A DNA stretch of 5,579 bases, taken from NCBI GenBank assembly GCA_046160485.1, contig JBJXGV010000037.1, positions 1 to 5,579 of the forward strand, written 5' to 3'. A program made the translations under genes and the position numbers. The notes under the pieces are model-generated. The model was not told where the DNA came from, did no database searches, and saw only the letters and a list, made by a program, of their open reading frames with translations. This document shows, piece after piece, positions 5,374 through 5,579 of the stretch (positions within the stretch are counted from its first letter, which is position 1; each line of letters begins with the position of its first letter). The DNA is from JBJXGV01 sp046160485. Lineage in GTDB: Bacteria > Orphanbacterota > Orphanbacteria > JBJXGV01.

Positions 5374-5579
5374 ATGACTTCGAGTCGAGCGCAACCGACT
5401 CGCACGCAGAAAGCAATTCGCGCGCGCGATCGCCTTCGAGCGCGACAGGGAACGCGACCTCGACACCCGGCTTTCGTTTCGCTCACTTCGCCGCGCTCGT
5501 TGTTGGGCGCTGCGTGGCTGCTCGTCAGCGCGACATTGTCGGGACTCGCTCCGCCGCCGCCGGTCGACGCGGCGACAAC
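5374..5579 (+). CDS. Partial ORF, predicted exported or membrane-anchored protein (5' end only)
   Basis: An ATG at 5374 follows the TAG of the barrel gene directly, with AAAGG (5365-5369) 4 nt before it. The frame stays open to the window edge (68 full codons). The first ~43 residues are strongly basic (many Arg), then a hydrophobic segment LLGAAWLLVSATLSGLA, followed by PPPP and Asp-Ala-Ala. This resembles an N-terminal signal or anchor with an unusually long n-region. The first ~35 codons have low third-position GC compared with upstream genes, while the later codons look more typical, so the true start may lie further in (for example a TTG just before the hydrophobic part). The product family cannot be told from this fragment. 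Confidence 0.45.
   Translation, partial: MTSSRAQPTRTQKAIRARDRLRARQGTRPRHPAFVSLTSPRSLLGAAWLLVSATLSGLAPPPPVDAAT

Noticed and set aside
4600..5466. 288-codon minus-strand frame opposite the barrel gene
   Set aside because: Antisense shadow without ribosome binding site or recognisable domain; the plus-strand frame has a signal peptide and barrel strands.
1..5579. CRISPR array, tRNA/rRNA, insertion sequence or attachment site
   Set aside because: No regularly spaced repeats, cloverleaf-like sequence, transposase motifs or terminal inverted repeats were seen on either strand.

Overview
The window is GC-rich (roughly two-thirds G+C by eye, strongly G/C at third codon positions) and carries Sec-type signal peptides, a predicted outer-membrane beta-barrel and a sigma-54 enhancer-binding regulator. 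This points to a Gram-negative (diderm) bacterium of the Myxococcota/deltaproteobacterial, Planctomycetota or candidate-phylum (for example Eisenbacteria-like) kind. The sequence alone does not settle the phylum.

Layout: (1) Positions 3-563, plus strand, hold the 3' end of an NFACT-R (DUF814, RqcH/Tae2-like) gene that enters from outside the window. (2) It meets, tail to tail with only 9 bp between the stops, a minus-strand pair that is read leftwards: a small 89-residue secreted protein (3383-3114), then after a 30-bp gap an 836-residue TPR / sigma-54 AAA+ / Fis-HTH regulator (3083-573). (3) Positions 3384-3883 are a divergent, gene-free control region with candidate promoters for both directions, a perfect 16-bp palindrome, a 20-bp-period tandem duplication and a G-quadruplex-capable G-run tract. 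(4) On the plus strand from 3884 there is a tight three-gene run: an exported His-rich SAM-methyltransferase-fold protein, a beta-barrel protein overlapping it by ATGA, and the start of a third protein with an N-terminal hydrophobic segment that runs off the window.

How they may work together (inference): the most interesting unit is the small exported protein with a hydrophobic Val/Leu-rich C-terminus encoded directly upstream of a regulator whose sensor is a TPR array. This resembles the arrangement of peptide-pheromone/TPR-receptor pairs of Firmicutes (RRNPP), but here the output module is a sigma-54 activator. The divergent operon, whose three products all look exported, is a possible target because it shares the same control region. 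No convincing -24/-12 promoter was found there, so that link is unproven.
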